Positions 15,760 through 25,063 of a DNA stretch of 64,000 nucleotides are shown here, piece by piece; position 1 is the first letter of the stretch; each line of letters starts with the position of its first letter. The notes beneath the pieces were generated by a model. That model ran no database searches. It saw only the letters and a program-made list of their open reading frames with translations, and was not told the DNA's origin. The translations under genes were made by a program, and so were the position numbers. This stretch comes from CAYMUC01 sp964471865 (GTDB lineage Bacteria; Actinomycetota; Acidimicrobiia; Acidimicrobiales; Ilumatobacteraceae): assembly GCA_964471865.1 (NCBI GenBank), contig CAYYHU010000001.1:124001-188000 (forward strand), read 5' to 3'.

Positions 15760-18164
15760 AAGGTCTCCACCCGGACGTCGGTGACACTCGCAGTCAGGTC
15801 GATGAGCAGGCGGATGTCAGCACCGGTCTGATTGAACGGTGACCACACACAGCCACGCATGACGCCATCGTCGGCCACGACGGGCAACACGACCGACGTC
15901 CGAGCTCCCACGACGTTCACCGAATCACCATCACGAACACCGAGACGCTCGAGATCCCGAGAATGGACATGCAGCGCTGCGCTACGAGCCAGAGGCTCGA
16001 GATGCGGAGAGGTCACCGTCCCCACCGCCCGGTCATACAACGTGCGCGACACCACGAGGCGGAAGTCATACGCGTTCCGACCCGGCGCGTGCAAGACCGC
16101 AGCATCGGTGCGCTCCACCGGAGCTGTCGCACCGAGAACTCCGTCGGTGGCACCGCGGCCGTTCGCGACCTCCACCACGGCGTTCCCGAAGGCTCCGAGT
16201 TGAGCCGCCATCTGGGCCCTCAGGTCCTCGATGGTGGACATCTCGAGGTCGATCCCGAGCCGCTCGGCAATCTCGACTGCGATCATCCAATCCGCACGGG
16301 CGGTACCCCGGGGGGTCACGCGCTGAGCGACCGGGGAGACCCGACCTTCCAGGTTGGTCGTGGTACCGGAGCGTTCGTGCGGACCAGCCGCCGGTAACAC
16401 GACATCCGCGATCGAGCTGGACGCGGTCAGGTGCGTGTCGATGGCGATCACTCGCCGGGCACCCGCCAGAGCTCGCCGCGCGAGATCGGCATCGGGGACG
16501 TCAGCGATCGGATCGGCACCCAACAGGATCAGACAGCTCACACCGCCCGCTCCAGCACGCTCGAGCACCGGAGCCGGACCGTTTTGGGACCCGACCATTC
16601 CGGCCTGCACCGCACCACGAACGTTGCCGCGCCGCAGCACCGGAAGAACTCGGGCCTGGGGGACGAGCTCACGAATGGCCGTCACTGCCGCCATGGTGTG
16701 CTCAGCGGCTTCTGCCAGATTCGAGCGCCCCGCCACGATGACGACATCGCCCGATGCGAGTTGTTCAGCGATCTCGTGCCGGGCCAAGGTGTCGCGCACG
16801 GTCTCGGCCTGAGTCCCCGGCATGGTCGGAACCTGAGTCCAGGTGACCCCACTGAGACCCGTGGCCCGCGGCGAGAATTCGATGATCCGGCTGCGGCGCT
16901 TCTCCGCCGCATCACGAAGCCGCAGGTACAGAACCGGTAGTTCTTCTTTGAGATCGGGCCCCAACACGATGATCGTGCGAGCGGCGGCTGCCTGATCGAT
17001 CGTGGCCTGGGGCTCAGCGAAAATCGACGCCGGCAGGCCGTCACCGAGTTGAGCGTCGACCAGGTCCGTACCGAGGGCTGCGGCCAAACGGGACCAGACG
17101 AACGCGTCCTCGTTGGTGCCGCGTGCTCCCCCGAGTACCGCCACCGAGCCCGGACCCGACTCGTCGATGGCATCACGGATCAAACGGGCAGCTGCTGCGG
17201 AGGCCTGCGACCAGGACACCGGGCTGAGACCATCGGCTCCGCGCACCAACGGCGCCAGTGCCCGAACATCACTGCCGGCGGATTCGAAACTGAACCGGCC
17301 GCGATCACACAACCATCCCCAGTTGACCGGATCGCTGTCGACTCCTTGAACGCGCACGACCTCGTCACGACTCGACTGCACCACGGTGCGACAGCCCACC
17401 GAGCAAGTGGTGCAGGTGCTCTCGGTCTCTTCGAGATCCCAGGGACGGGCCTTGAAGCGATACGGCGTCGCCGTGAGCGCCCCCACGGGGCAGATCTGCA
17501 CCGTGTTCCCCGAGAAGTACGACGCGAAGGGTTCATCCGGGAAGGTCATCACCTGGGTGGCGTTACCCCGCTGGGTGAAGCTGATCAGCGGGTCGCCAGC
17601 CACCTCGTCGGCAAAACGGGTACAGCGATCGCACAGGATGCACCGCTCGCGATCCAGAAGCACCAGTTCGCTGATCGGGATCGGCTTGTCGTAGTGGCGC
17701 TTTTCCTCGACGAATCGACTCTCACCGGGACCATGTGAAAACGCCTGGTCCTGAAGCGGACATTCGCCACCTTTGTCACAGACGGGGCAGTCCAAAGGGT
17801 GATTGGCGAGGAGCAACTCGAGTACGCCCTCTTGAGCCCGCTTCACCCCGTCGGTCGCGGTGCGGATCACCTGACCATCCGATACCGGGGTCATGCAGGA
17901 CACGACCATCATCGGGCCTCTCGGGCCTTCAACTTCGACGAGACACTGGCGGCACATTCCCACCGGCGACATACGCGGGTGGTAGCAGAAGTGGGGAACG
18001 TACGCCCCGGCGTCCTGGCAGGCGTCGATGACCCACTGTCCGGGTTCGGCCTCATGGGCGCGTCCGTCGATGGTGACGGGAACCGTCACGCGGGGCGGGG
18101 CCACCGGCGTCGGCTCGTCGCCGTCGTCTCCGGTTGCGGTCTCCTCGGTGGTGGTATCAGACAT
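15756..18164 (-). CDS. nuoG: NADH-quinone oxidoreductase subunit G
   Basis: An 802-residue Fe-S subunit. Residues ~28-110 form a [2Fe-2S] ferredoxin domain (CYHPRMSPVGMCRQCLVEVE and a further Cys). Next come the His-containing cluster region (HPLDCPVCDKGGECPLQD) and two [4Fe-4S] sites (CILCDRCTRFADEVAG and NTVQICPVGALT). A further CTTCSVGC motif opens the molybdopterin-oxidoreductase-like domain (cluster N7 type), which in complex I carries no molybdenum. The start overlaps the nuoF end by 8 bases. Confidence 0.96.
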   Translation of the reverse strand: MSDTTTEETATGDDGDEPTPVAPPRVTVPVTIDGRAHEAEPGQWVIDACQDAGAYVPHFCYHPRMSPVGMCRQCLVEVEGPRGPMMVVSCMTPVSDGQVIRTATDGVKRAQEGVLELLLANHPLDCPVCDKGGECPLQDQAFSHGPGESRFVEEKRHYDKPIPISELVLLDRERCILCDRCTRFADEVAGDPLISFTQRGNATQVMTFPDEPFASYFSGNTVQICPVGALTATPYRFKARPWDLEETESTCTTCSVGCRTVVQSSRDEVVRVQGVDSDPVNWGWLCDRGRFSFESAGSDVRALAPLVRGADGLSPVSWSQASAAAARLIRDAIDESGPGSVAVLGGARGTNEDAFVWSRLAAALGTDLVDAQLGDGLPASIFAEPQATIDQAAAARTIIVLGPDLKEELPVLYLRLRDAAEKRRSRIIEFSPRATGLSGVTWTQVPTMPGTQAETVRDTLARHEIAEQLASGDVVIVAGRSNLAEAAEHTMAAVTAIRELVPQARVLPVLRRGNVRGAVQAGMVGSQNGPAPVLERAGAGGVSCLILLGADPIADVPDADLARRALAGARRVIAIDTHLTASSSIADVVLPAAGPHERSGTTTNLEGRVSPVAQRVTPRGTARADWMIAVEIAERLGIDLEMSTIEDLRAQMAAQLGAFGNAVVEVANGRGATDGVLGATAPVERTDAAVLHAPGRNAYDFRLVVSRTLYDRAVGTVTSPHLEPLARSAALHVHSRDLERLGVRDGDSVNVVGARTSVVLPVVADDGVMRGCVWSPFNQTGADIRLLIDLTASVTDVRVETL

Positions 18165-19539
18165 GCGCTACGGCTCCATGATGTCCCGGGAGTCCCTCGA
18201 CCCCGTCGACGGGTCGGCCGTGACGGATGTAGTGGTCGAACTCGTTGCGGAAGCGAATGATCGCCGACGCGATCGGCGACACCGCGGATGGTCCCAGAGG
18301 ACAGATCGTCGTCTGGCGGGGCGGCCAGGCGAGTCCCGGGCTGATGCTTTCAGAGACCTGCACCAACAAGTCGAGATCCTCCGGGCGACCTTGGCCATCG
18401 AGAATGCGCCGCAGGATGCGCTCGAGCCAGGTCGTGCCCTCGCGACAGGGTGTGCATTTGCCACAGGACTCACGCGCAAAGAAGCGCACGACCCGCCAAC
18501 AGGCAGCGACCATGTCGGTGGTGTCGTCCATCACCACGATGGCGCCTGATCCCAGCATCGAACCGGCCTTGTCCACTGTGGGCTTGTCCAAAGGGAGATC
18601 GAGATGCTCGTCGAAGAACCACATCGCCGACGCGCCCCCTGGGATGAAGGCCTTGACCCGCCGACCATCGCGTACGCCGCCGCAGTACTCGGGAGCGTCG
18701 AACAACATGCGGAATGTGGTCACTCCGTTGGGAACCTCGAAAACTCCGGGATGGTTGACGTGGCCGCTCACGGCGAACATCCGCATACCTGTCGAGGTCG
18801 GGGCCCCGATGGCCTGGAAGGTCCGCCCCCCATCACCGATGATCGCAGGGAGGTTCGAGAGAGTCTCGACGTTGTTCACGATCGTGGGCTGCTGATACAA
18901 GCCTTTGGCGGCCGGGAAGTAGGGCGGCTTGAGCCGCGGCATCCCGCGCTCTCCTTCGAGACTCTCGATGAGAGCGGTCTCCTCACCCACGATGTAGGCG
19001 CCGGCTCCCCAAGTGAGGGTGATGTCGACGGAGAACGCAGTTCCGCAAACTCCCGTTCCGACATAGCCGTTCGCGTAGGCATCGTTGAGTGCCTGTGCGA
19101 GTCGTTCTTGAGCCAGTGCCATTTCCCCGCGTACGTACAAGAAGGCGTGCGGAGCACCGATCGCGTAGCAGGCGATGACGATCCCCTCGATCAGCTGATG
19201 AGGATCCCGTTCCATCAGGAGCCGGTCCTTGTAGGTGCCGGGCTCGCTCTCGTCGCCGTTGATCACGAGATACCGGGGATGGACATCGGCGGGAAGAAAG
19301 CCCCATTTCACGCCGGCGGGGAAACCCGCGCCCCCACGTCCCTGGATCTCGGAATCCTTGACCTCGGCATGCACCTGCTCAGGAGTCATCTCGGTGACCG
19401 CTCGCCGCAGAGCCTGATAGCCCCCGGTTCGGATATATCCGTCGAGGGTGTGGCCGTCCGCGAGGTCGAAGCGGGTGGTGATCAGACGGGGTCCCGTGGG
19501 GACCAGGCCTGGTACGTGGAAGGAGGGGGTGTCGGTCAT
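18157..19539 (-). CDS. nuoF: NADH-quinone oxidoreductase subunit F
   Basis: A 460-residue NADH-oxidising subunit. It contains the NADH site GRGGAGFPAGVKW, the FMN region NGDESEPGTYKDR, GAGAYIVGEETALIESLEG, and the cluster N3 ligands ESCGKCTPCREGT. I chose ATG 19539 (MTDTPSFHVPG); the open frame continues 77 codons upstream into nuoE in shadow sequence. A GGAGGGGG run lies just inside the start. It forms the electron input module with nuoE. Confidence 0.96.
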   Translation of the reverse strand: MTDTPSFHVPGLVPTGPRLITTRFDLADGHTLDGYIRTGGYQALRRAVTEMTPEQVHAEVKDSEIQGRGGAGFPAGVKWGFLPADVHPRYLVINGDESEPGTYKDRLLMERDPHQLIEGIVIACYAIGAPHAFLYVRGEMALAQERLAQALNDAYANGYVGTGVCGTAFSVDITLTWGAGAYIVGEETALIESLEGERGMPRLKPPYFPAAKGLYQQPTIVNNVETLSNLPAIIGDGGRTFQAIGAPTSTGMRMFAVSGHVNHPGVFEVPNGVTTFRMLFDAPEYCGGVRDGRRVKAFIPGGASAMWFFDEHLDLPLDKPTVDKAGSMLGSGAIVVMDDTTDMVAACWRVVRFFARESCGKCTPCREGTTWLERILRRILDGQGRPEDLDLLVQVSESISPGLAWPPRQTTICPLGPSAVSPIASAIIRFRNEFDHYIRHGRPVDGVEGLPGHHGAVAHV

Positions 19540-19547
19540 GTCGTTCC

Positions 19548-20135
19548 TCAGCGGGCGTCCACGGCGGCCTGGGCTTCGACTCCGGCGTTCGACCACCGGT
19601 CGGTGGTGCGCTGACGCACCCGGGCCAGAGTGCCGTGCGGGGGGATCTCGGCATCGAGCGAGCCACTGCGCAACTCGGCGATCAACTCGTCGAACTGCTC
19701 GAGGCTCACCTGATAGCGATAGCGATAGTTGACCTGCAGGGCTGGAGCCTCGGTGCACGCCGCGATGCACTCGACGTCTTCGAGTGTGAACAGGCCATCC
19801 GGGGTGGTCGAACCCGCTTTGATGCCGAGGGATTCCTCGGCGTGGTGCAGCAGTTCCCAGCCCCCGAGAAGCTGGCAGGAGATGTTCGTGCAGACATTGA
19901 TGCAGTACCGCCCCACCGGGTGGAACTTGAACATCTCATAGAAACTCGCCGTGCCGTACACCTCGGCCGGGGTGATCCCGATCAACTCGGCGAGATGCTC
20001 CATGGCGTCGTTGGTGACGTAGCCGTCCTGCTCCTGAGCCAGGTGCAACAACGGAATCAACGCAGATTTGGGCCGGGGGAACCGGCCCATGATCTCCTTC
20101 GCCACTGCGACGTTGGCTTCGTTCAGACGCGCCAT
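19548..20135 (-). CDS. nuoE: NADH-quinone oxidoreductase subunit E
   Basis: A 195-residue thioredoxin-fold subunit that holds the [2Fe-2S] cluster N1a. The ligands lie in CTNISCQLLGG and VECIAACTEAPALQVN. The start MARLNEANVAVAKEIMGRFP at ATG 20135 is the natural one; upstream residues to 20171 are not conserved. It is 19 bases downstream of nuoD. The C-terminal ~30 residues are a low-conservation extension. Confidence 0.95.
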   Translation of the reverse strand: MARLNEANVAVAKEIMGRFPRPKSALIPLLHLAQEQDGYVTNDAMEHLAELIGITPAEVYGTASFYEMFKFHPVGRYCINVCTNISCQLLGGWELLHHAEESLGIKAGSTTPDGLFTLEDVECIAACTEAPALQVNYRYRYQVSLEQFDELIAELRSGSLDAEIPPHGTLARVRQRTTDRWSNAGVEAQAAVDAR

Positions 20136-20154
20136 GTCGGGCGTTCCTCTCGAC

Positions 20155-21543
20155 TCAACGGTCCACCTCACCCAGCACCGGATCCACCGAGGAGATCACG
20201 GCCACGGCATCGGCGACCAAGCGTCCCCGCATCATGTGGGGCAGGGTCTGGATGTTCACGAACGATGGGGCCCGGATATGCATCCGGTACGGCTTCGACG
20301 AGCCGTCACTCACCAGGTAGCACCCGATCTCTCCCCGCGGGGATTCGATCGCCACGTAGACCTCACCCTCGGGGACCTTGAAGCCCTCGGTGAAGATCTT
20401 GAAATGGTGGATCAAGGCCTCCATGGACTCGTCGATACGAGCCCGCGGCGGTGGAGTGACCTTTTTGTCCTGGATCCGGTAGTCGCCAGTGGGCATCCGA
20501 TCGAGGATCTGGCGCACGATCCGCATCGACTCTCGGATCTCGTTCAGACGAATCGCATAGCGATCGAAGGCATCGCCGTAGGTCCCCACGATGACGTCGA
20601 AGTCGACCTCGTCGTACCGGAGATACGGCTGATCCCGGCGAAGGTCCCAGGCCACGCCCGTCGAGCGCAGAATGGGTCCGGTTGCCCCCAGCGCCACGGC
20701 CTCATCGGCGGTGATCACTCCAACGCCCTGGAGTCGCTCTCGCCAGATCGGCTGTTCCGTCATCAAGACGTCGTATTCGGCGAGGCGCTCAGGCAGAGCG
20801 TCCAACAGCGCCAACACATCGTCGCGCCATCCTGGAGGCAGGTCCGCTGCGAGTCCGCCGGGGCGAATGAAGTTGTGATTCATCCGCAGTCCGGTGACCT
20901 TTTGGAAAAAGCGCAGGACCTCTTCGCGCTCGCGCCATCCGTAGATCATCATCGACACGGCCCCGAGGTCCATGCCGTTGGTGGCCATGAACAACAGGTG
21001 GCTGCTCATCCGATTCAGTTCGGACAACAGCATCCGCATCCACACGGCGCGCTCAGGAATATCTCCGTCGATTCCGAGGAGCTTTTCGACCGCCATCGAA
21101 AACACGAGTTCGTTGTTCAGTGGCGAGAGGTAGTCCATCCGGGTGACGTTGGTGCCACCCTGGAGGAAGCTGAGATCCTCACCGGTCTTTTCCATCCCGG
21201 TGTGGAGGTAGCCGATGATGGGCTTACAGCGAAGGACGGTCTCGCCCTGCAACTCGAGCATCAAGCGCAGCACGCCGTGGGTGCTGGGGTGCTGGGGACC
21301 CATGTTGATGATCATCGTCTGATCAGGGTCCGCCTCAGCGAGCGTGTCATCGACCTGTTGGGCGAGAGCAGCCGCGTCGGCCTCGCTCATACGCAAGACG
21401 GCTCCGACCTCGCGCATCAATTCCGCAGCGGTCACTTGGCTGCGAGGCTTGAGCTCCTGCCCCCCCTCATGGGTCTGCAACTCGTTGGCACGACTCACAT
21501 CGTCGAGGCCGAAAGCCGTCGGATCGGGATGAACCGTCGTCAT
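20155..21543 (-). CDS. nuoD: NADH-quinone oxidoreductase subunit D
   Basis: A 462-residue subunit related to the NiFe-hydrogenase large chain; with NuoB it forms the menaquinone site. It contains the quinone-site MGPQHPSTHGVLRLML, YLHTGMEKTGEDLSF and the C-terminal PRGEIGCYLVSDGSSKPYR. A non-conserved N-terminal region of about 75 residues precedes the core. ATG 21543 overlaps the nuoC stop (ATGA). Confidence 0.97.
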   Translation of the reverse strand: MTTVHPDPTAFGLDDVSRANELQTHEGGQELKPRSQVTAAELMREVGAVLRMSEADAAALAQQVDDTLAEADPDQTMIINMGPQHPSTHGVLRLMLELQGETVLRCKPIIGYLHTGMEKTGEDLSFLQGGTNVTRMDYLSPLNNELVFSMAVEKLLGIDGDIPERAVWMRMLLSELNRMSSHLLFMATNGMDLGAVSMMIYGWREREEVLRFFQKVTGLRMNHNFIRPGGLAADLPPGWRDDVLALLDALPERLAEYDVLMTEQPIWRERLQGVGVITADEAVALGATGPILRSTGVAWDLRRDQPYLRYDEVDFDVIVGTYGDAFDRYAIRLNEIRESMRIVRQILDRMPTGDYRIQDKKVTPPPRARIDESMEALIHHFKIFTEGFKVPEGEVYVAIESPRGEIGCYLVSDGSSKPYRMHIRAPSFVNIQTLPHMMRGRLVADAVAVISSVDPVLGEVDR

Positions 21544-22091
21544 ACGCCACCTGCCCGGGCTGAGTGATCTCCGGAGAACTGCACCGGAATCCGTCCGATG
21601 GAGTAGTCCTTGCGCAATGGATGACCGTCCCAGTCCTCGGGCATGAGAATCCGAGTGAGATCGGGGTGGCCATCGAAACGAATCCCGTACATGTCGAACA
21701 CTTCTCGCTCCATGGCCTCGGTACCCGGCCACAGATCGAACAGGCTCGCCAGAACGAGATCGGATTCGGGAACCTGAACCCGAACGCGAATCCGTTCGCG
21801 GGTGGTGAGCGACAACAGGTTGACCACCACTTCGAAGCGCTCGGCAACGACTCCGGGAGCCGGCTCTCGACCTTCGACCAAGAGGTAGTCGACGGCGGTG
21901 AGATCGCTACACATGCCGTAGCCGTCATCGAGGAGGGCTTTCATCAGCGCGATGTACTCGGAGCGGTCGGGATGCAGCACTCGCTGGTCTCGAGACCAGG
22001 TCACCACCGCTCCATGTACCGTCTCGATCTCGGCGCCCGAAGGCGCCTCGGCGTCGTTGTCGATCGACTCCTCGCTGCTCGCTTCGCTCAT
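21540..22091 (-). CDS. nuoC: NADH-quinone oxidoreductase subunit C
   Basis: A 183-residue 30-kDa-type subunit with no cofactor, bridging NuoD and the Fe-S chain. The family signature EREVFDMYGIRFDGHPDLTR is followed by ILMPEDWDGHPLRKDY. The start MSEASSEESIDNDAE at 22091 leaves one base between it and the nuoB stop. The acidic N-terminal ~25 residues are a lineage-specific extension. Confidence 0.95.
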   Translation of the reverse strand: MSEASSEESIDNDAEAPSGAEIETVHGAVVTWSRDQRVLHPDRSEYIALMKALLDDGYGMCSDLTAVDYLLVEGREPAPGVVAERFEVVVNLLSLTTRERIRVRVQVPESDLVLASLFDLWPGTEAMEREVFDMYGIRFDGHPDLTRILMPEDWDGHPLRKDYSIGRIPVQFSGDHSARAGGV

Positions 22092-22092
22092 G

Positions 22093-22680
22093 TCAGCGCA
22101 CCCCCAACACGACTGGCACGCTGGCTTCGCTCGCGGCGATCTCCTCGACGTGGATTTCGGCGCCACCACCGGTGTGTTGACGACGACGCATGATCTCGCC
22201 GTCCTCGATCAACTGATGCAACGTCTCGATGGCGTGGATCAAGGTTTCAGGCGTGGGAGGACAGCCCGGTGCGTACACGTCGACAGGCACCACCTGATCG
22301 ACACCTTGGACGATGGCGTAGTTGTTGAACATCCCACCACTCGACGCGCAGACGCCCATCGAGATGACCCACTTGGGCTCCATCATCTGGTCGTAGACCT
22401 GGCGCAGTACCGGGGCCATCTTCTGACTGACGCGTCCCGCGACGATCATGATGTCGGCTTGGCGCGGCGATGCCCGAAAGACCTCCATGCCGAAGCGGGA
22501 GATGTCGTAGTGCGCAGCACCCGTCGCCATCATCTCGATGGCACAACACGCCAATCCGAACGATGCGGGCCACGATGATCGAGACCGGGACCATTTGACG
22601 AGGTCCTCGACCCGAGCGGTGATCACGTTGTGGGCGAGACCGCCCAGTCCATCGGAACGAATATCGCTGACGAGACCCAT
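22093..22680 (-). CDS. nuoB: NADH-quinone oxidoreductase subunit B
   Basis: A 195-residue subunit that binds the terminal [4Fe-4S] cluster N2. The ligands are visible: the adjacent CC pair in FGLACCAIEMMATGAAHYD, the Cys in ISMGVCASSGGMF and the Cys in DVYAPGCPPTPE. It reduces menaquinone together with NuoD. Its ATG overlaps the nuoA stop. Confidence 0.97.
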   Translation of the reverse strand: MGLVSDIRSDGLGGLAHNVITARVEDLVKWSRSRSSWPASFGLACCAIEMMATGAAHYDISRFGMEVFRASPRQADIMIVAGRVSQKMAPVLRQVYDQMMEPKWVISMGVCASSGGMFNNYAIVQGVDQVVPVDVYAPGCPPTPETLIHAIETLHQLIEDGEIMRRRQHTGGGAEIHVEEIAASEASVPVVLGVR

Positions 22681-23162
22681 CAGGCTGCCGTCCCCGATTG
22701 TCCACCCGCTGACACGGGTTCACGGCCTTCGAGTCCCACCCGACGAATGGTCGTCGCCGAGGTCCGCTCGGCCGACACGGCTCCCGATGTGACCACGGGA
22801 CGCCGCATGGGCCCCCAATCGAGTCCGCCGCGAGCCACCTCGTAGACGAAGGACAAGAAGATGAAAGCCGAAAAGATCAACAACGCCACGAGGCCGTAGA
22901 CCCCGAGTTCTTCCCGAGCGATGGCGTACGGGTAGACGAAGATGATCTCGATATCGAACATCACGAACAGCATTGCCACCAGGTAGAAGCTCACCGGGAA
23001 CCGCTGGGGCAGCTCACGGGTGGGCACGATCCCACACTCGTAGGGAGCTTCTTTGGCCGCTGAGGGACGCCGAGGGGCGAGCAGTCGGGATGCAACCAGG
23101 CTCAAGACGGCAAACAGGATCGCCAAGACGGCCAGAACGACCACGGGGAGGTACTGGCCCAT
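22680..23162 (-). CDS. nuoA: NADH-quinone oxidoreductase subunit A
   Basis: A 160-residue, three-helix membrane subunit. YECGIVPTRELPQRFPVSFY is the conserved loop with its Cys and Glu, followed by FVMFDIEIIFVYPYA. The C-terminal ~35 residues are an extra soluble tail. Only 3 bases separate it from the upstream membrane-protein gene, so the nuo genes are joined to the bc-complex genes as one transcription unit. Confidence 0.96.
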   Translation of the reverse strand: MGQYLPVVVLAVLAILFAVLSLVASRLLAPRRPSAAKEAPYECGIVPTRELPQRFPVSFYLVAMLFVMFDIEIIFVYPYAIAREELGVYGLVALLIFSAFIFLSFVYEVARGGLDWGPMRRPVVTSGAVSAERTSATTIRRVGLEGREPVSAGGQSGTAA

Positions 23163-23165
23163 CGG

Positions 23166-23993
23166 TCACTCCTTCGCGGCGACGAGTTCGCCCCGCAGGT
23201 TGGTTTCGAGAGTGCGTTCACGACGATGCATCAGCCAGCACAACAGAATGAACATCCCCGTCGAACCCAGCGTGATGAACACTGCGGGCTGGCGGTGGGT
23301 GCCCATATCGCGAATCATCAGCACGTAGCGGCGCGGCTGGGTCTCATCAACCACCGGTCGGGCCGGGGCCCGGCCGGGCTCCACTCGCTGGGGTATCACC
23401 GGAGCTACTTCGACGAGTGCGTAATGCGGCGTATGGCGGAACGCCAAGAAGTCGAGGGTGTCGCCGATCTTGGGCCAACGATCTCCGCCACGGTCGTAGA
23501 CGCTGAGCGGCACGAACTCGCCAGCACCGAATTCTCCGGCCTCCACGACCAGGATCTCCTCGGCGGCAGCCACCGCTTGGCCACGTGACGGATCGGCATC
23601 TCCGAGCCGCTTCCAACCGTCGTCCACGAGTGCCGCCGAGACCACAGCATCGAGCTCTGATCCCATGGCGCCACCGGTGTTCACAGGCCGGTCCAAGATG
23701 TCGGCTTGATGAAGGACTTCAGCTCCCCGCACCAAGGTGATCGGGTTGGCAGGCTCCCAACTCGGAAGTCGACCCATGAGACCGATGCCGTAGGTCCACC
23801 ACACGGCCCCCATGAGCGCCATCCAGCCGAACAGCCCGGCCATCGAGACGAGAAAGCCCAAACGGCTTCCGAGGTTGGTCCCCAGGATCAGGTACACGCT
23901 GCCACCCAAAGCGACGGCACCGATGATCACGCTGAGGTAGCCGCGTAACTCGGGTTCCCACCCCACGGCGAGGAGATTCGCTACGACACCCAT
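23166..23993 (-). CDS. Uncharacterised membrane protein of the bc-nuo operon
   Basis: A 275-residue protein that I do not recognise as a named family. Residues ~1-75 contain two or three membrane helices (GYLSVIIGAVALGGSVYLIL, LGFLVSMAGLFGWMALMGAVWW). A soluble region of about 140 residues follows, and one more helix (AVFITLGSTGMFILLCWLMH) lies near the C-terminus before a charged end. No cofactor-binding cysteines are seen. Its place between the diheme cytochrome c and nuoA, with 4-base and 3-base gaps, suggests a structural or assembly subunit of the cytochrome bc complex or of a bc-complex I supercomplex (inference). I chose ATG 23993 over 24041, which lies inside the upstream gene. Confidence 0.75.
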   Translation of the reverse strand: MGVVANLLAVGWEPELRGYLSVIIGAVALGGSVYLILGTNLGSRLGFLVSMAGLFGWMALMGAVWWTYGIGLMGRLPSWEPANPITLVRGAEVLHQADILDRPVNTGGAMGSELDAVVSAALVDDGWKRLGDADPSRGQAVAAAEEILVVEAGEFGAGEFVPLSVYDRGGDRWPKIGDTLDFLAFRHTPHYALVEVAPVIPQRVEPGRAPARPVVDETQPRRYVLMIRDMGTHRQPAVFITLGSTGMFILLCWLMHRRERTLETNLRGELVAAKE

Positions 23994-23997
23994 GGAC

Positions 23998-25059
23998 TCA
24001 CAGACTCCGGACGTACTCGGTGATGGCGCGGATCTGGCCATCGGTCAACACGGCGCCAAAGCCTGGCATCTTGCCTGACCCCTGGCCTTGTTCGCCGTAC
24101 CGAACGCCGTACTGCGAACCCACCTTCAAGAAGTTCACGAGATCCTCGGCATCGGGGAATTGGCGCACAGCCGACCCTCCCGTGAGGTTCGGACCCAGGG
24201 CTCCACCACCGGTCACCTGAGGATCGCCGTAGCTCCACCCTTTGGTGTGGCAGCGAGCGCAGCTGTACGCACCCGAACCCAACTCGAGGTTGAACAATGC
24301 TTCACCGAGGCTCCCGTAGGTGCCGTTGGCCACGGTGCGCTCGGCCTCGCTTTGGATCTCGGCGCTCTTGTCAGCAGCGAGTACTCCACCATCGCAAGAC
24401 CGGGGATCGTCATCGGCCACGATGCATCCCTCGCGCTCTTGCTGGATGCTCCACATGTAGGCGATGAGCGTTTCGATCTGTTGATCGTTCATCGGTCCAC
24501 CACCGACGAGACCCCAGGGCGACATCGGCGAGAACGGACGTCCGTATTCGAGGATGAAGCGCACCTCGTCCTCGGAGAACTTCGACATCACCGTGTCGAG
24601 AGCAGGAGCCTTCCAACTCACGATCTTGACCTCACCCGTGTTGGGATCGGTCACGGGATACTCAGCCACGCCACCGGTGGCCGCCATACCGCCATGGCAT
24701 CCAGCGCAGTTGAAACCGCCATCAGCCGTCGTGGCGAACAAGTTTCCGCCGAGACGTTCGAACTCGTGGACCCACTTGTCGACAGCACCGGACTGACGTG
24801 CGGGCTCGAGGATCCAGTAGACCGGCAACACGATGGTGATCACGGCCAAGAACGCGACACCGAGCAACTGGGTGCGCTCGAGCTTGCGGCCTTCGAGCGT
24901 CTCATCGTCGTAGTACGGCTTGCGGTTGGCCGCGAGTTCGATCTCGCTGCCGACTTCTCGCTTGCCCGACCGGATGTTGCTCAGGCCGTAGATCGCCCAA
25001 CCGAGAGCGATAACGGCGGCAATGATGATGCCGACATTCGTGGCGACGTTGGCGACCAT
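23998..25059 (-). CDS. Diheme cytochrome c, membrane-anchored, of the bc complex
   Basis: A 353-residue protein. It has a first N-terminal helix (VGIIIAAVIALGWAIYGLSN), a second helix (LLGVAFLAVITIVLPVYWIL), and then two cytochrome c domains with heme motifs CAGCH (~residue 117) and CARCH (~269). Candidate Met ligands are in SPMSPWG and GKMPGFGAVLTDGQ. It corresponds in role to QcrC, taking electrons from the Rieske protein, but the two-helix N-terminal anchor differs from the C-terminal anchor of mycobacterial QcrC. Start 25059 is the ATG four bases after the Rieske stop; an upstream GTG at 25080 would overlap the Rieske gene. Confidence 0.9.
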   Translation of the reverse strand: MVANVATNVGIIIAAVIALGWAIYGLSNIRSGKREVGSEIELAANRKPYYDDETLEGRKLERTQLLGVAFLAVITIVLPVYWILEPARQSGAVDKWVHEFERLGGNLFATTADGGFNCAGCHGGMAATGGVAEYPVTDPNTGEVKIVSWKAPALDTVMSKFSEDEVRFILEYGRPFSPMSPWGLVGGGPMNDQQIETLIAYMWSIQQEREGCIVADDDPRSCDGGVLAADKSAEIQSEAERTVANGTYGSLGEALFNLELGSGAYSCARCHTKGWSYGDPQVTGGGALGPNLTGGSAVRQFPDAEDLVNFLKVGSQYGVRYGEQGQGSGKMPGFGAVLTDGQIRAITEYVRSL

Positions 25060-25063
25060 GGTC

